Positions 1 through 7,580 of a DNA stretch of 64,000 nt are shown here, in pieces. The number at the start of each line of letters is the position of its first letter. Position 1 is the stretch's first letter. Under the pieces are notes generated by a model. That model made no database searches. It saw only the letters and a program-made list of their open reading frames with translations, and was not told the origin of the DNA. The translations under genes were made by a program, and so were the position numbers. This DNA comes from JAAFJM01 sp964529175 (lineage in GTDB: Bacteria; Bacteroidota; Bacteroidia; UKL13-3), in contig CAZGVO010000001.1 in assembly GCA_964529175.1 (NCBI GenBank), positions 620,001 through 684,000 on the forward strand, in the 5' to 3' direction.

Positions 1-51
1 GATAATTTTAAGCGATACCACTTTTTCTTTTTTAGGAAAACGATATTTCAT
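1..51 (-). CDS. rnpA: Ribonuclease P protein component (5' end only)
   Basis: The minus strand reads MKYRFPKKEKVVSLKII and runs off the window edge after 17 codons. Basic start sequences of this kind, ending in a K-x-I-I stretch, are typical of the RNase P protein, which binds the catalytic RNA and matures tRNA 5' ends. The main support is position: it lies directly downstream of rpmH on the same strand, the near-universal rpmH-rnpA order. The start ATG is at 51. With only 17 residues visible the call leans on context. Confidence 0.75.
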   Translation of the reverse strand, partial: MKYRFPKKEKVVSLKII

Positions 52-107
52 CTTAAAACTTATGCTATAATTATTTAATTGGAAATGAGTTGTATATAAA
101 CAAAAAA

Positions 108-129
108 ACACATGCTAATTACCATGTGT
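108..129 (-). terminator. Hairpin with U-run between rpmH and rnpA
   Basis: A 7-bp stem (ACACATG/CATGTGT, 8-nt loop) is followed on the minus strand by seven T. It is the second such hairpin in the rpmH-rnpA gap, so it may attenuate rather than fully stop transcription into rnpA. Confidence 0.5.
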
Positions 130-150
130 ACTTAAAACAAATAAAAAACA

Positions 151-189
151 AATCCCGAATTTTAAACCTAAGGCGTAAAACTCGGGATT
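151..189 (-). terminator. Rho-independent terminator after rpmH
   Basis: AATCCCGA and TCGGGATT form an 8-bp stem just after the rpmH stop. On the minus strand it is followed by TGTTTTTTATTTG. The loop is long (23 nt), which weakens the call slightly. Confidence 0.6.
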
Positions 190-196
190 AGGTTTT

Positions 197-358
197 CTAT
201 TTTTTGTGACGTTTTTCGTCAGATACAGTTAATCTTTTTCTACCACGTGCTCTACGTGCAGCAATAACCTTTCTGCCTGCAGCAGATTCCATTCTCTTAC
301 GGAAACCGTGTTTGTTTCTTCTTTTTCTTACCGATGGTTGGTATGTACGTTGTGCCAT
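197..358 (-). CDS. rpmH: 50S ribosomal protein L34
   Basis: This 53-residue, strongly basic protein starts MAQRTYQPSVRKRRNKHGFR and continues with the family hallmark KRMESAAGRKVIAARRARGR. It is the small L34 protein of the large ribosomal subunit. The C-terminal tail LTVSDEKRHKK is slightly longer than the classic 44-46 residue form, as is common in Bacteroidota. It lies upstream of rnpA on the minus strand with two hairpins between them. The ATG at 358 is the only sensible start. No Shine-Dalgarno sequence is visible. Confidence 0.97.
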   Translation of the reverse strand: MAQRTYQPSVRKRRNKHGFRKRMESAAGRKVIAARRARGRKRLTVSDEKRHKK

Positions 359-466
359 TAGCTTAATTTTTTAGGACTGCGAATGTACTTTTTTTTTATA
401 AAAACAAAAAAGTTATTCGCAAATAATTCACTTTTTTATTAGTTGATAATCAAACTAGTATAAAAT

Positions 467-500
467 AAAAATGCCACACTTAAAAAAGTATGGCATTTTT
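467..500. terminator. Bidirectional terminator
   Basis: A perfect 10-bp stem (AAAAATGCCA/TGGCATTTTT) encloses a 14-nt loop. Because the arms end in A and T runs it can act on both strands. It most obviously ends the minus-strand lipoprotein gene at 531-755. Confidence 0.8.
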
Positions 501-530
501 GAATAATTTGTTTCTGTTTGAAAGAAAAAA

Positions 531-755
531 TTAGTGAGCAGCTTCAGTTGTAGCAGCAGCTGTATCAGCAGAAACAGCAGTTGTGTCAACCATAGTGTTT
601 TCTAATGCAGCTAATGAATCAGCAGCGCGAGTAGCAGCAGCGATTGAATCAGCTTGTTTTTGAGCTTCCATTTTAGCTTTTTCTTCAGCAGAAGGACCAC
701 AAGCTACGATAGCTAACATAGCAGAAGCGGCAACGATTGATAATACTTTTTTCAT
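531..755 (-). CDS. Small alanine-rich lipoprotein, unknown function
   Basis: The 74-residue product has a basic start, a hydrophobic segment and a lipobox ending LAIVAC (Cys at about residue 19), so it should be exported and lipidated. The mature part is rich in Ala, Thr, Glu and Lys, with a charged helical stretch (EEKAKMEAQKQAD) followed by a disordered Ala/Thr tail. I recognise no catalytic motif. Similar small, abundant lipoproteins are common in Bacteroidota. It is single-standing, with a strong terminator 30 bp downstream and der on the other side. Confidence 0.8.
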   Translation of the reverse strand: MKKVLSIVAASAMLAIVACGPSAEEKAKMEAQKQADSIAAATRAADSLAALENTMVDTTAVSADTAAATTEAAH

Positions 756-843
756 TTTGTTTTGATTTTAAATTGTTTGATTTTCTAATTCGGGTGCAAA
801 TATATGATTGTTTTGTTAATAACAAAATATAAACAAAAAAAAT

Positions 844-2157
844 TTATTTTTCTCTCATGTAAATAATTATTGGAACTCCCTTAAAGTCATACTCTTCTCT
901 AATTTTGTTCTCAATATAGCGTTTGTACGAATCAGTAACATATTGCGGATGGTTACAGAAAAAGGCAAAGCGAGGGCTACGACCTGGTAATTGCGTGGCA
1001 TATTTTATTTTTACAAACTTGCCTTTTACACTTGGTGGCGGGTAATTTTCAATTTTATCTAAAATATATTCGTTGAATTTACTGGTCGAAATTTTACGTT
1101 TTCTATTTTCGGCTACGTGTAAAGCTTCTTCTATAGCTTTAAAAATACGTTGTTTGGTTACAGCCGATGTGAAAACAATAGGCACATCGTTAAATGGTTT
1201 TAGTTTTTCGCGGATTACTTTTTCGTATTCAAGCGAAGTTTTGGTATCTTTTTCAATCAAATCCCATTTGTTTACCAAAATTACCAAACCTTTATTGTTT
1301 TTTACTGCTAATGAAACCAAATTCATATCTTGATTATCTAAACCAACAGTAGCATCAATAACCAAAACTGTTACATCGCAATCTTCCAACGCTTTGATAC
1401 TGCGCATTACAGAGTAAAACTCTAAATCTTCTGAAACACGATTTTTTCTGCGAATTCCGGCTGTGTCTATTAATAAAAATTCCTTATCGAATAATTTATA
1501 ATGTGAGTTAATGGCATCGCGAGTTGTTCCTGCAATATCAGTTACAATATTTCTTTCTTGACCTAACAATGCATTTACCAAACTCGATTTTCCAACATTT
1601 GGCCTGCCAATAATGGCAATTTTAGGTAAATCAACTTCATCTACATCAGTATCTTGATCTTCAAAAGTTAAATGTTTCATTGCTTCATCAAGCAAATCGC
1701 CTGTTCCAGAACCACTTGCCGATGAAATATTATAAATATTATCGAAACCTAAAGCCCAAAATTCGTGTGCGTCTAACTGACGATTGCTGTTATCAACCTT
1801 ATTTACTACTAATAATACAGGTTTTTTGCTTTTTCGCAACATAATAGATAACTCAGTATCTAAGTCAGTTATCCCAACTGCTACATCTACCATAAATAAA
1901 AGCACATCAGCTTCTTGAATGGCTATTTTTACTTGGTTACGGATGGCCGATTCAAAAATATCGGCACTATTTGGCACATATCCACCTGTATCTATTACAT
2001 TAAATTCTTTATCAAGCCACTCGGCTTTACCATAATGCCTATCGCGTGTTACGCCACTAAAATCGTCAACAATGGCGTGTTTATTGCCTGTTAAACGATT
2101 AAAAAGTGTTGATTTTCCAACATTTGGTCTTCCTACTATTGCTACTATATTTCCCAT
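844..2157 (-). CDS. der: Ribosome biogenesis GTPase Der (EngA)
   Basis: Der has two GTPase domains in tandem and acts in 50S subunit assembly. Both P-loops are visible: GRPNVGKS at residues 9-16 and GRPNVGKSS at about 184-192. Each has its own G3 (DTGGY, DTAGI) and G4 (NKVD, NKWD) motif. The C-terminal ~90 residues form the KH-like domain that packs between them. The 437-residue length is normal. The start is the ATG at 2157, just inside a TACCTTTG promoter-like box, so the leader would be very short. Confidence 0.97.
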   Translation of the reverse strand: MGNIVAIVGRPNVGKSTLFNRLTGNKHAIVDDFSGVTRDRHYGKAEWLDKEFNVIDTGGYVPNSADIFESAIRNQVKIAIQEADVLLFMVDVAVGITDLDTELSIMLRKSKKPVLLVVNKVDNSNRQLDAHEFWALGFDNIYNISSASGSGTGDLLDEAMKHLTFEDQDTDVDEVDLPKIAIIGRPNVGKSSLVNALLGQERNIVTDIAGTTRDAINSHYKLFDKEFLLIDTAGIRRKNRVSEDLEFYSVMRSIKALEDCDVTVLVIDATVGLDNQDMNLVSLAVKNNKGLVILVNKWDLIEKDTKTSLEYEKVIREKLKPFNDVPIVFTSAVTKQRIFKAIEEALHVAENRKRKISTSKFNEYILDKIENYPPPSVKGKFVKIKYATQLPGRSPRFAFFCNHPQYVTDSYKRYIENKIREEYDFKGVPIIIYMREK

Positions 2158-2165
2158 TAAAGCTG

Positions 2166-2173
2166 CAAAGGTA
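2166..2173 (-). promoter_or_regulatory. Candidate -7 box for der
   Basis: The minus strand reads TACCTTTG, an exact match to the Bacteroidota -7 consensus TAnnTTTG, about 9 nt before the der ATG. I see no clear TTG at the -33 position, so this is a weak call. If real, the mRNA would be almost leaderless. Confidence 0.35.
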
Positions 2174-2323
2174 GGTTAATTTTAGTTTTTTTGGTTAAAA
2201 AATGTTGATAAGTGCGATTGGGTTGAAAAGATTACAAGATTATAAAATCGACAAATTTACCCTTCACAAAGTAATACTTCTTTAATAAATCTGCGGCTAA
2301 TGTGTAATCTGTGGCTAAAAAGT

Positions 2324-2331
2324 TACTTTTG
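2324..2331 (+). promoter_or_regulatory. Candidate -7 box for prfB
   Basis: TACTTTTG matches TAnnTTTG exactly and ends 6 nt before the prfB ATG, leaving a very short leader. A convincing -33 TTG is missing. Confidence 0.35.
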
Positions 2332-2337
2332 CCGATT

Positions 2338-3424
2338 ATGACAAGCGATCAATTAAAAAATTTGGACGAAAGAGTGGAAGCACTGAGGAGGTATCTTTGA
2401 CGTTGCTACCAAATTACACCAAATAGATGAAGAAGAAAACCTTACCCACGAACCTAGTTTTTGGGACAATCCTAAAAGAGCTGAATCGGTACTAAAAGGC
2501 ATTAAGCAAAAAAAAATATGGACAGATGGTTTTGCAGAGGCAAGAGCCAAAGTAGATGACCTAGCTGTTTTATACGAGTTTTACCAAGCTGTTGAAGTAA
2601 GTGAAGAAGAATTAGATTTAAACTTTGAGCAAACTACCAAAACGGTAGAAGAGCTAGAGTTTAAAAATATGCTCAGTGCCGAAGAAGATCAGTTTAATTG
2701 TGTAGTTAATATAAACTCTGGTGCTGGCGGAACAGAAAGCCAAGATTGGGCCGAAATGTTGATGCGTATGTATATAATGTATGCCGACAAAAAAGGCTTT
2801 AAAGCTTCAGTAGTAGACGAGCAAGCAGGCGATGGTGCAGGAATTAAATCTTGCAGCATAGAAGTTACGGGGGATTTTGCTTACGGATTTTTAAAAGGCG
2901 AAAATGGCGTTCATAGGTTGGTTCGTATATCTCCTTTCGATAGCAATGCACGCAGACACACCAGTTTTGCATCGGTTTATTGTTATCCAATTATTGACGA
3001 CACCATTGAAATAGAAATAAAGGATGCTGATATAGAAATTCAAACATCTCGTTCGGGCGGAGCAGGCGGTCAAAATGTAAATAAAGTTGAAACCAAAGTT
3101 CAATTAACACATAAGCCATCTGGAATTGTAATTGTATGCCAAGTAGAGCGCTCACAAAGTGCTAATAAAGAGCGTGCTATGAAAATGTTAAAATCGCAAC
3201 TTTACGAAATTGAATTGCGCAAACGCAATGAAGAAAAAGACAAAGTAGAAGCAGGCAAACGCAAAATAGAATGGGGCAGCCAAATAAGAAATTATGTAAT
3301 GCACCCTTATAAGTTAGTTAAAGATTTAAGAACCGATACAGAAACTAGTAATGTTCAGGCTGTTATGGATGGCGACTTAGATTTGTTTATAAAAGCTTTT
3401 TTGATGGAAAACTCTGGAAATTAA
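2338..3424 (+). CDS. prfB: Peptide chain release factor 2 (programmed +1 frameshift)
   Basis: RF2 releases finished peptides at UGA and UAA. The first 20 codons (from ATG 2338) end at an in-frame TGA (2398-2400). Skipping one base continues in the next frame from GAC 2399 to the stop at 3424, for about 361 residues in total. The RF2 anticodon tripeptide SPF (in RISPFDSNARRHTS) and the catalytic GGQ (in RSGGAGGQNVNK) are both present. The split is the classic autoregulated RF2 frameshift and not a broken gene. Upstream of the shift the frame-0 peptide is MTSDQLKNLDERVEALRRYL. Confidence 0.96.
2386..2401 (+). promoter_or_regulatory. prfB +1 frameshift site
   Basis: The order is AGGAGG, TAT, CTT, TGA, C. 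An internal Shine-Dalgarno-like AGGAGG lies three bases before the slippery CTT, followed by the poorly terminating context TGAC. This matches the canonical bacterial RF2 recoding signal. Low RF2 lets the ribosome pause at UGA and slip from CUU to UUU. Confidence 0.95.
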
Positions 3425-3508
3425 TCAAAAAATAAAATTTTATTTAATTGATTATTATGTTTTTACACAAATGTCGCATGTTAAGTGTAAGTTTTTTTAT
3501 GTGAGTGG

Positions 3509-3538
3509 TTGTAAATATGCTGCGAGTTTTTACATTTG
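3509..3538 (+). promoter_or_regulatory. Orphan Bacteroidota-type promoter
   Basis: TTG (3509-3511), a 19-nt spacer and TACATTTG (3531-3538) fit the TTG-N19-TAnnTTTG consensus. No coding sequence follows. A terminator lies about 60 bp downstream, so this probably drives a short RNA. Confidence 0.6.
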
Positions 3539-3544
3539 TAGCGG

Positions 3545-3628
3545 CTACTAACTAATTAAATAGTTTTTCATAGGCTTAAATTTTGTTCAATTAAAAACCG
3601 CTTGCTAGCCACAAGCGGTTTTTTTTAC
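3545..3628 (+). ncRNA. Candidate small RNA, about 80 nt
   Basis: The stretch between the orphan promoter and the strong hairpin-plus-U terminator at 3596-3628 would give a transcript of about 80 nt. It has no start codon with a reasonable reading frame. The 3' end is a G+C-rich hairpin, as in many regulatory RNAs. The 5' end is set only from the promoter position. I do not recognise an RNA family. Confidence 0.4.
3596..3628 (+). terminator. Rho-independent terminator
   Basis: A perfect 9-bp stem (AACCGCTTG/CAAGCGGTT) with a 7-nt loop is followed by a run of T. An A-run before the stem means it may also end the convergent TonB receptor gene. Confidence 0.85.
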
Positions 3629-3639
3629 GTCTAAATTTT

Positions 3640-5820
3640 TTAGAATTTAAAAACCAAATTGGTCAAAAAATTGGTTCCTGCTTGCGGATAATAATAGTTG
3701 TAATCGCCTCGCACTCCTCCACTATAACCACTGAAAGTATAACCATTAGGCGCATATAATTCATTAAAAATATTGTTTACTTGTAATCCTAACCCAATGT
3801 ATTTAAACATTCCTTTTACAGTTAAACCATAAGTTACCCTCATATCATTTACAAAAAACGCGTCAATTTTACGGTTTTCATCTTCGGTGTTATCTAAGTA
3901 TTGCTTACCAACATATTTCGAAATTATATCAATGTCGCATTTAGCAAAAGGCGAATAAGTAAAAATAGAAGAGCCTATGATGTTTGGAGAAAATGCAATA
4001 CTCACATCTTTATGCTGTTTTTGAATTTGACCACCGTTATCCCAATCATCTACATATTCGGTAAACTCTTTTATTTTATTTTGGCTGTAAGTAAATGTAG
4101 TTTGCCATTTTAAGTTTTTAACCAACTGCAAACCAGCGGTAAGTTCAATACCTGTACGATAGCTATTTGGCACATTTACACGGTTATAAGCACCCACATC
4201 ATTTATTTGACCTGTAGTAATCAGTTGGTCTTTATAATCCATGTAATAAATATTTGCGCTAAAGGCCGATTTTTTCCAATTTTTTCTAAAACCAAATTCA
4301 TAATTAATTAATTGCTCCGATTTTGGTAAACTTTTAGCACTTGCTTGAATAATGTCGCTGCGCACAGGTTCCTTATTGGCAACGCCAACATAAGCATAAA
4401 CATTTGCATTTTTTTGAACTGAGTAGGTTAAACCAGCTTTAGGGTTAAAAAAGTTAAAGTTTAAATTGATATCGTATGGAATGTAATTACCTCCACTAAA
4501 ATCTTCACCACTTGTTTTATAATTAATCAGACGTTGTTGTAAATCTACAAAACCGTCTAACTTTTCGCTAAGTTTATAAGTAGTTTTTATATAAATATTG
4601 TAGTCTGTTTTGTTCGATTTTCCATCATAAAAATGTTGGTTAATATTTCCACCCATAGCATATTGACTCCAAATTAATTCACCATAATGACGACCATCAT
4701 ATTGATTAACACCACCGCCAACAGTTACATTTAATTTGTTTTTTTCATAAACAAACGAAAAAATTGCTCCATAAAAATCGTTATCTAACCAACGTCTGCG
4801 CACAAAATTGCCCCTAGTTACCGTATCAATAACATTATTATTTAACACAAATAAAGTGTCTTTCAATTTATAGGCACTAAATTTATCACCTTCTCTGTAC
4901 TCTTCGTAATAACCACGGCCATAAGTATAGTGCAAACCAACATTTGCTTTTATGTGCTTATTAAATTGGTAAGTATAAAACATTTGATAATTATCCTGCT
5001 GGTAATTATCTGTTTGATTAGGATAAATAAAATCGTTGTGAGTTCGGTTTCCTGCCTTTAACAAATCTTCTGAAACCCCGTTCCAGGCTTGATATGTTTT
5101 TTCTTTGCCAGAAAACACATTTACTTTAAAAATACTTTTTTTACCATAATGTGCAGCAGATACAAAAAAAGATTTTAAATCAGAACTTGCACGGTCTATA
5201 AAGCCGTCACTTGTAATTTTTGATAATCGTGCATCAAAAGCCCAATTGTTTGAAAGCAATCCTGAGCCAGCCTTTACTGTATTTTTCCAAGTATTAAATG
5301 AGCCATAACTACTTGATATTTCGGCATAAGCATTTGGATTTAAACCATCAGTTTGTACATTGATACTGGCACCAAAGGCACCTGCTCCATTGCTCGATGT
5401 TCCTACACCACGCTGAACCTGAATATTTTGTGATGATGATGCCATATCGGGCATATTAACCCAATACATTCCATGGCTTTCTGCATCATTAATTGGAACT
5501 CCGTTAATAGTTACATTGGTTCGCGTTGGGTCAGTTCCTCTAATTCTAATTCCTGTGTAACCCACGCCAGCTCCAGCATCAGAACTAATTACAGTAGAAG
5601 GAGTTAAGTTCAACAAAAAAGGTAAATCTTGACCAAAATTTTGCTTGTCAATTTCCTTTTTGTTTAAATTTTGAAACGTAATTGGATTGTTGGCTTGGGC
5701 TTTTGTACCCATAACTACTACTTCTTGAAGATCGGTTTTAGTTTTTAAACTGTCCGATTGTGCAGCAACCATTTGGCTTATAGCCATAAATGTGCTTGCG
5801 GCAATAAATTTTTTTAACAT
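3640..5820 (-). CDS. TonB-dependent outer-membrane receptor, probably for thiamine
   Basis: The 726-residue protein has a signal peptide (to about residue 20, ...MVAAQ), then a TonB-box-like segment (LQEVVVMGT). Next comes a plug domain with GIRIRGTDPTRTNVTINGVPINDAE, and then a long beta-barrel. The C-terminus ends in Phe (TNLVFKF), as outer-membrane barrels do. It would import a ligand through the outer membrane using TonB energy. The ligand is inferred from the TPP riboswitch just upstream on the same strand: thiamine or a precursor. TPP-controlled TonB receptors are known in Bacteroidota. No inner-membrane partner gene is adjacent. The start is the ATG at 5820. Confidence 0.92.
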   Translation of the reverse strand: MLKKFIAASTFMAISQMVAAQSDSLKTKTDLQEVVVMGTKAQANNPITFQNLNKKEIDKQNFGQDLPFLLNLTPSTVISSDAGAGVGYTGIRIRGTDPTRTNVTINGVPINDAESHGMYWVNMPDMASSSQNIQVQRGVGTSSNGAGAFGASINVQTDGLNPNAYAEISSSYGSFNTWKNTVKAGSGLLSNNWAFDARLSKITSDGFIDRASSDLKSFFVSAAHYGKKSIFKVNVFSGKEKTYQAWNGVSEDLLKAGNRTHNDFIYPNQTDNYQQDNYQMFYTYQFNKHIKANVGLHYTYGRGYYEEYREGDKFSAYKLKDTLFVLNNNVIDTVTRGNFVRRRWLDNDFYGAIFSFVYEKNKLNVTVGGGVNQYDGRHYGELIWSQYAMGGNINQHFYDGKSNKTDYNIYIKTTYKLSEKLDGFVDLQQRLINYKTSGEDFSGGNYIPYDINLNFNFFNPKAGLTYSVQKNANVYAYVGVANKEPVRSDIIQASAKSLPKSEQLINYEFGFRKNWKKSAFSANIYYMDYKDQLITTGQINDVGAYNRVNVPNSYRTGIELTAGLQLVKNLKWQTTFTYSQNKIKEFTEYVDDWDNGGQIQKQHKDVSIAFSPNIIGSSIFTYSPFAKCDIDIISKYVGKQYLDNTEDENRKIDAFFVNDMRVTYGLTVKGMFKYIGLGLQVNNIFNELYAPNGYTFSGYSGGVRGDYNYYYPQAGTNFLTNLVFKF

Positions 5821-5909
5821 TTTTGTTAAATTGAAAGATTAAACAAAACCAAAAACAGGGGCTGTTAGTGGCCATAAATTGTTTATCTAACTCTGAGTGA
5901 AAAACCCAA

Positions 5910-5949
5910 AATGCACTTTTGTAGCTAGCTTAATAATAAAAAATGCATT
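5910..5949 (-). promoter_or_regulatory. Possible expression platform of the TPP riboswitch
   Basis: On the minus strand AATGCA-TTTT pairs with AAAA-g-TGCATT directly after the aptamer, overlapping the aptamer's closing stem. It is followed by TTGGGTTTTTC. This could be a weak terminator that forms when TPP is bound. The U-run is interrupted, so the mechanism is uncertain. Confidence 0.4.
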
Positions 5950-6030
5950 GGTGGTCTATTCCCTTCGCGAGCATTACCTCGATCAGGTTCAGAGGGTGTA
6001 ATCTCAGGCCAATTTACTTGGCCACCCCTA
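5949..6030 (-). promoter_or_regulatory. TPP riboswitch (THI element)
   Basis: The minus strand carries the conserved aptamer blocks in order: GGGGTGGCC, CTGAGATTACACCCTC, GAACCTGAT and GGTAATGCTCGCGAAGGGAA. The outer stem is GGTGG/CCACC. It lies about 130 nt before the TonB receptor start, so the receptor should be repressed when thiamine pyrophosphate is plentiful. Confidence 0.97.
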
Positions 6031-6137
6031 AAGACACTGCAATATTAAATGAATAGCATGTCACAGTAAATTGATAAATGTCAACTTATAGAAAAACCTT
6101 ATTACTATAATTTGCGATTCCATTATTAAAAATCATT

Positions 6138-6725
6138 ATGAAAACTACTCTATGGATTTTTATTGCATTTGTTTTATTATCAAGTGCTTGCAGTTTACCC
6201 AAAACAACCTATTTTGAAACAAAACCATTTATAGAAGCCTATCAGGAAAAAGTAAATAAACCAATCATAATTCGTTTTGGTGATGCCATTGAAGATTCGT
6301 TTTATATACGTTCGGCAGGTTTATTAAAAATGGAAGTTTTACAATTTAAAAAATCGTTACATACAGCTGCAATCAATACATTTAACACTACATATAATTC
6401 AGTAAATTTTTCTGATTCAATGGTTAATGAAGGAATATATTTAAACATTGTAAAAGTTAAACCAGGTTGGAATAGAAAAAGTGTTACCAATAAATCAACT
6501 TATGCCAATAAAAACTCATCAAGCTCTACCTCAACCGTGGAAGTGCAAGCTGAAATAAGATATCAAGCTGTTGTTTATTTAAATGGCGAAAAAGTAAAAA
6601 TACTTGATAATGTAGTATATAGCGAAAAATCTACCACCAAAGCAAAGGAAATAGTTTCTGTTTTACAGGATGGTATTAAAGTAATGTGCGAAGACATTTA
6701 CAAAAATGTCATCACCGTAAAATAA
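6138..6725 (+). CDS. Lipoprotein, unknown function
   Basis: The 195-residue product has a signal peptide with a lipobox ending LSSAC (Cys at about residue 18), so it should be anchored in a membrane by lipid. The rest looks like a mixed alpha/beta domain with a Ser/Thr-rich insert (NKSTYANKNSSSSTST) near the middle. I recognise no family. It is a single gene between the TPP riboswitch (opposite strand) and a convergent dehydrogenase. Confidence 0.75.
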   Translation: MKTTLWIFIAFVLLSSACSLPKTTYFETKPFIEAYQEKVNKPIIIRFGDAIEDSFYIRSAGLLKMEVLQFKKSLHTAAINTFNTTYNSVNFSDSMVNEGIYLNIVKVKPGWNRKSVTNKSTYANKNSSSSTSTVEVQAEIRYQAVVYLNGEKVKILDNVVYSEKSTTKAKEIVSVLQDGIKVMCEDIYKNVITVK

Positions 6726-6739
6726 TCAATATCAATCTA

Positions 6740-7429
6740 TTATCTTACTGCACTCATTCCGCCATCTACTTGCATAATTTGGCCAGTAACCCAATTTGCG
6801 TTTAGCAAATACATTACTGCATTACTAATATCTTCCACGTTTCCAATTTTTTTGAGTGGATGACGTTCTTCTGCTCCTTTTAGCTTGGCTTCTGCATTAA
6901 TTAATTTATCAGCAAGCGGAGTGGCAGTTAACGATGGAGCCACTGCGTTTACCCTAATTTTTGGTGCAAACTCAGCTGCTAAACTACGTGTTAAACCTTC
7001 AACTGCACCTTTTGCCATAGCAATACTAGCGTGAAAAGCCATTCCTGTTTGCATTGCCACTGTGCTAAAAAGTACCACATTTCCATTTCCCGCACTGGTT
7101 AAATTAGGTAAATATTGTTTAATGGTTTTAACTGCGCCAAGTGCGTTTATATTAAACTCGTTCAAGTAATCTTCAGGTTTTAAAGCCCTAAACGGTTTTA
7201 AATTAATGGTTCCCGGGCAATAAATAAGTCCATTTATGCTTTCTACAATTGCAGGAAAACTCGGGCTTTCTTCACTTATATCTACCTGATAGTAAGTAAC
7301 ATGGTTTAAACTAGATAAATTATTATCGCTTCTGCTCAATGCAATAACTTTATTACCATTTTCGGTTAAATTTTTTGCCAATTGAAAACCAATTCCTGAG
7401 CTTGCTCCTACTATTAAATACGTTTGCAT
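6740..7429 (-). CDS. Short-chain dehydrogenase/reductase
   Basis: The protein is a Rossmann-fold NAD(P)-dependent oxidoreductase of the SDR family. The cofactor motif is GASSGIG near the N-terminus. The active-site Ser precedes the segment containing ...MAKGAVEGLTRSLAAEFAPKIRVN. The classical Tyr of the YxxxK motif appears replaced: the sequence reads HASIAMAKGAVEGL, with Met or Ala where Tyr is expected. The C-terminal GQIMQVDGG is typical. I chose the ATG at 7429 (MQTYLIVGASSGIG), because the longer GTG start at 7444 adds only five residues before the fold. The substrate is unknown, and the missing Tyr makes normal catalysis doubtful. Confidence 0.85.
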   Translation of the reverse strand: MQTYLIVGASSGIGFQLAKNLTENGNKVIALSRSDNNLSSLNHVTYYQVDISEESPSFPAIVESINGLIYCPGTINLKPFRALKPEDYLNEFNINALGAVKTIKQYLPNLTSAGNGNVVLFSTVAMQTGMAFHASIAMAKGAVEGLTRSLAAEFAPKIRVNAVAPSLTATPLADKLINAEAKLKGAEERHPLKKIGNVEDISNAVMYLLNANWVTGQIMQVDGGMSAVR

Positions 7430-7580
7430 ACCAATAAAACTCACATAAAGGTTTTTAGTTTTAGCCTTTGATTGAAATTATTACAATTCGTTTTTTGCCA
7501 CCTAACTATTTAATGGTTCCTTTTGTGTAAGCAATTTGTTTATTTGCAAACTTAAGCAAGTATATTAGCCAAATAAAATT

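Noticed and set aside
1073..1333. Plus-strand frame opposite der
   Set aside because: Shadow of the strongly conserved Der coding sequence.
2338..2668. prfB as a broken gene or sequencing error
   Set aside because: The AGGAGG-TAT-CTT-TGA-C context is the canonical recoding signal and both frames are otherwise intact.
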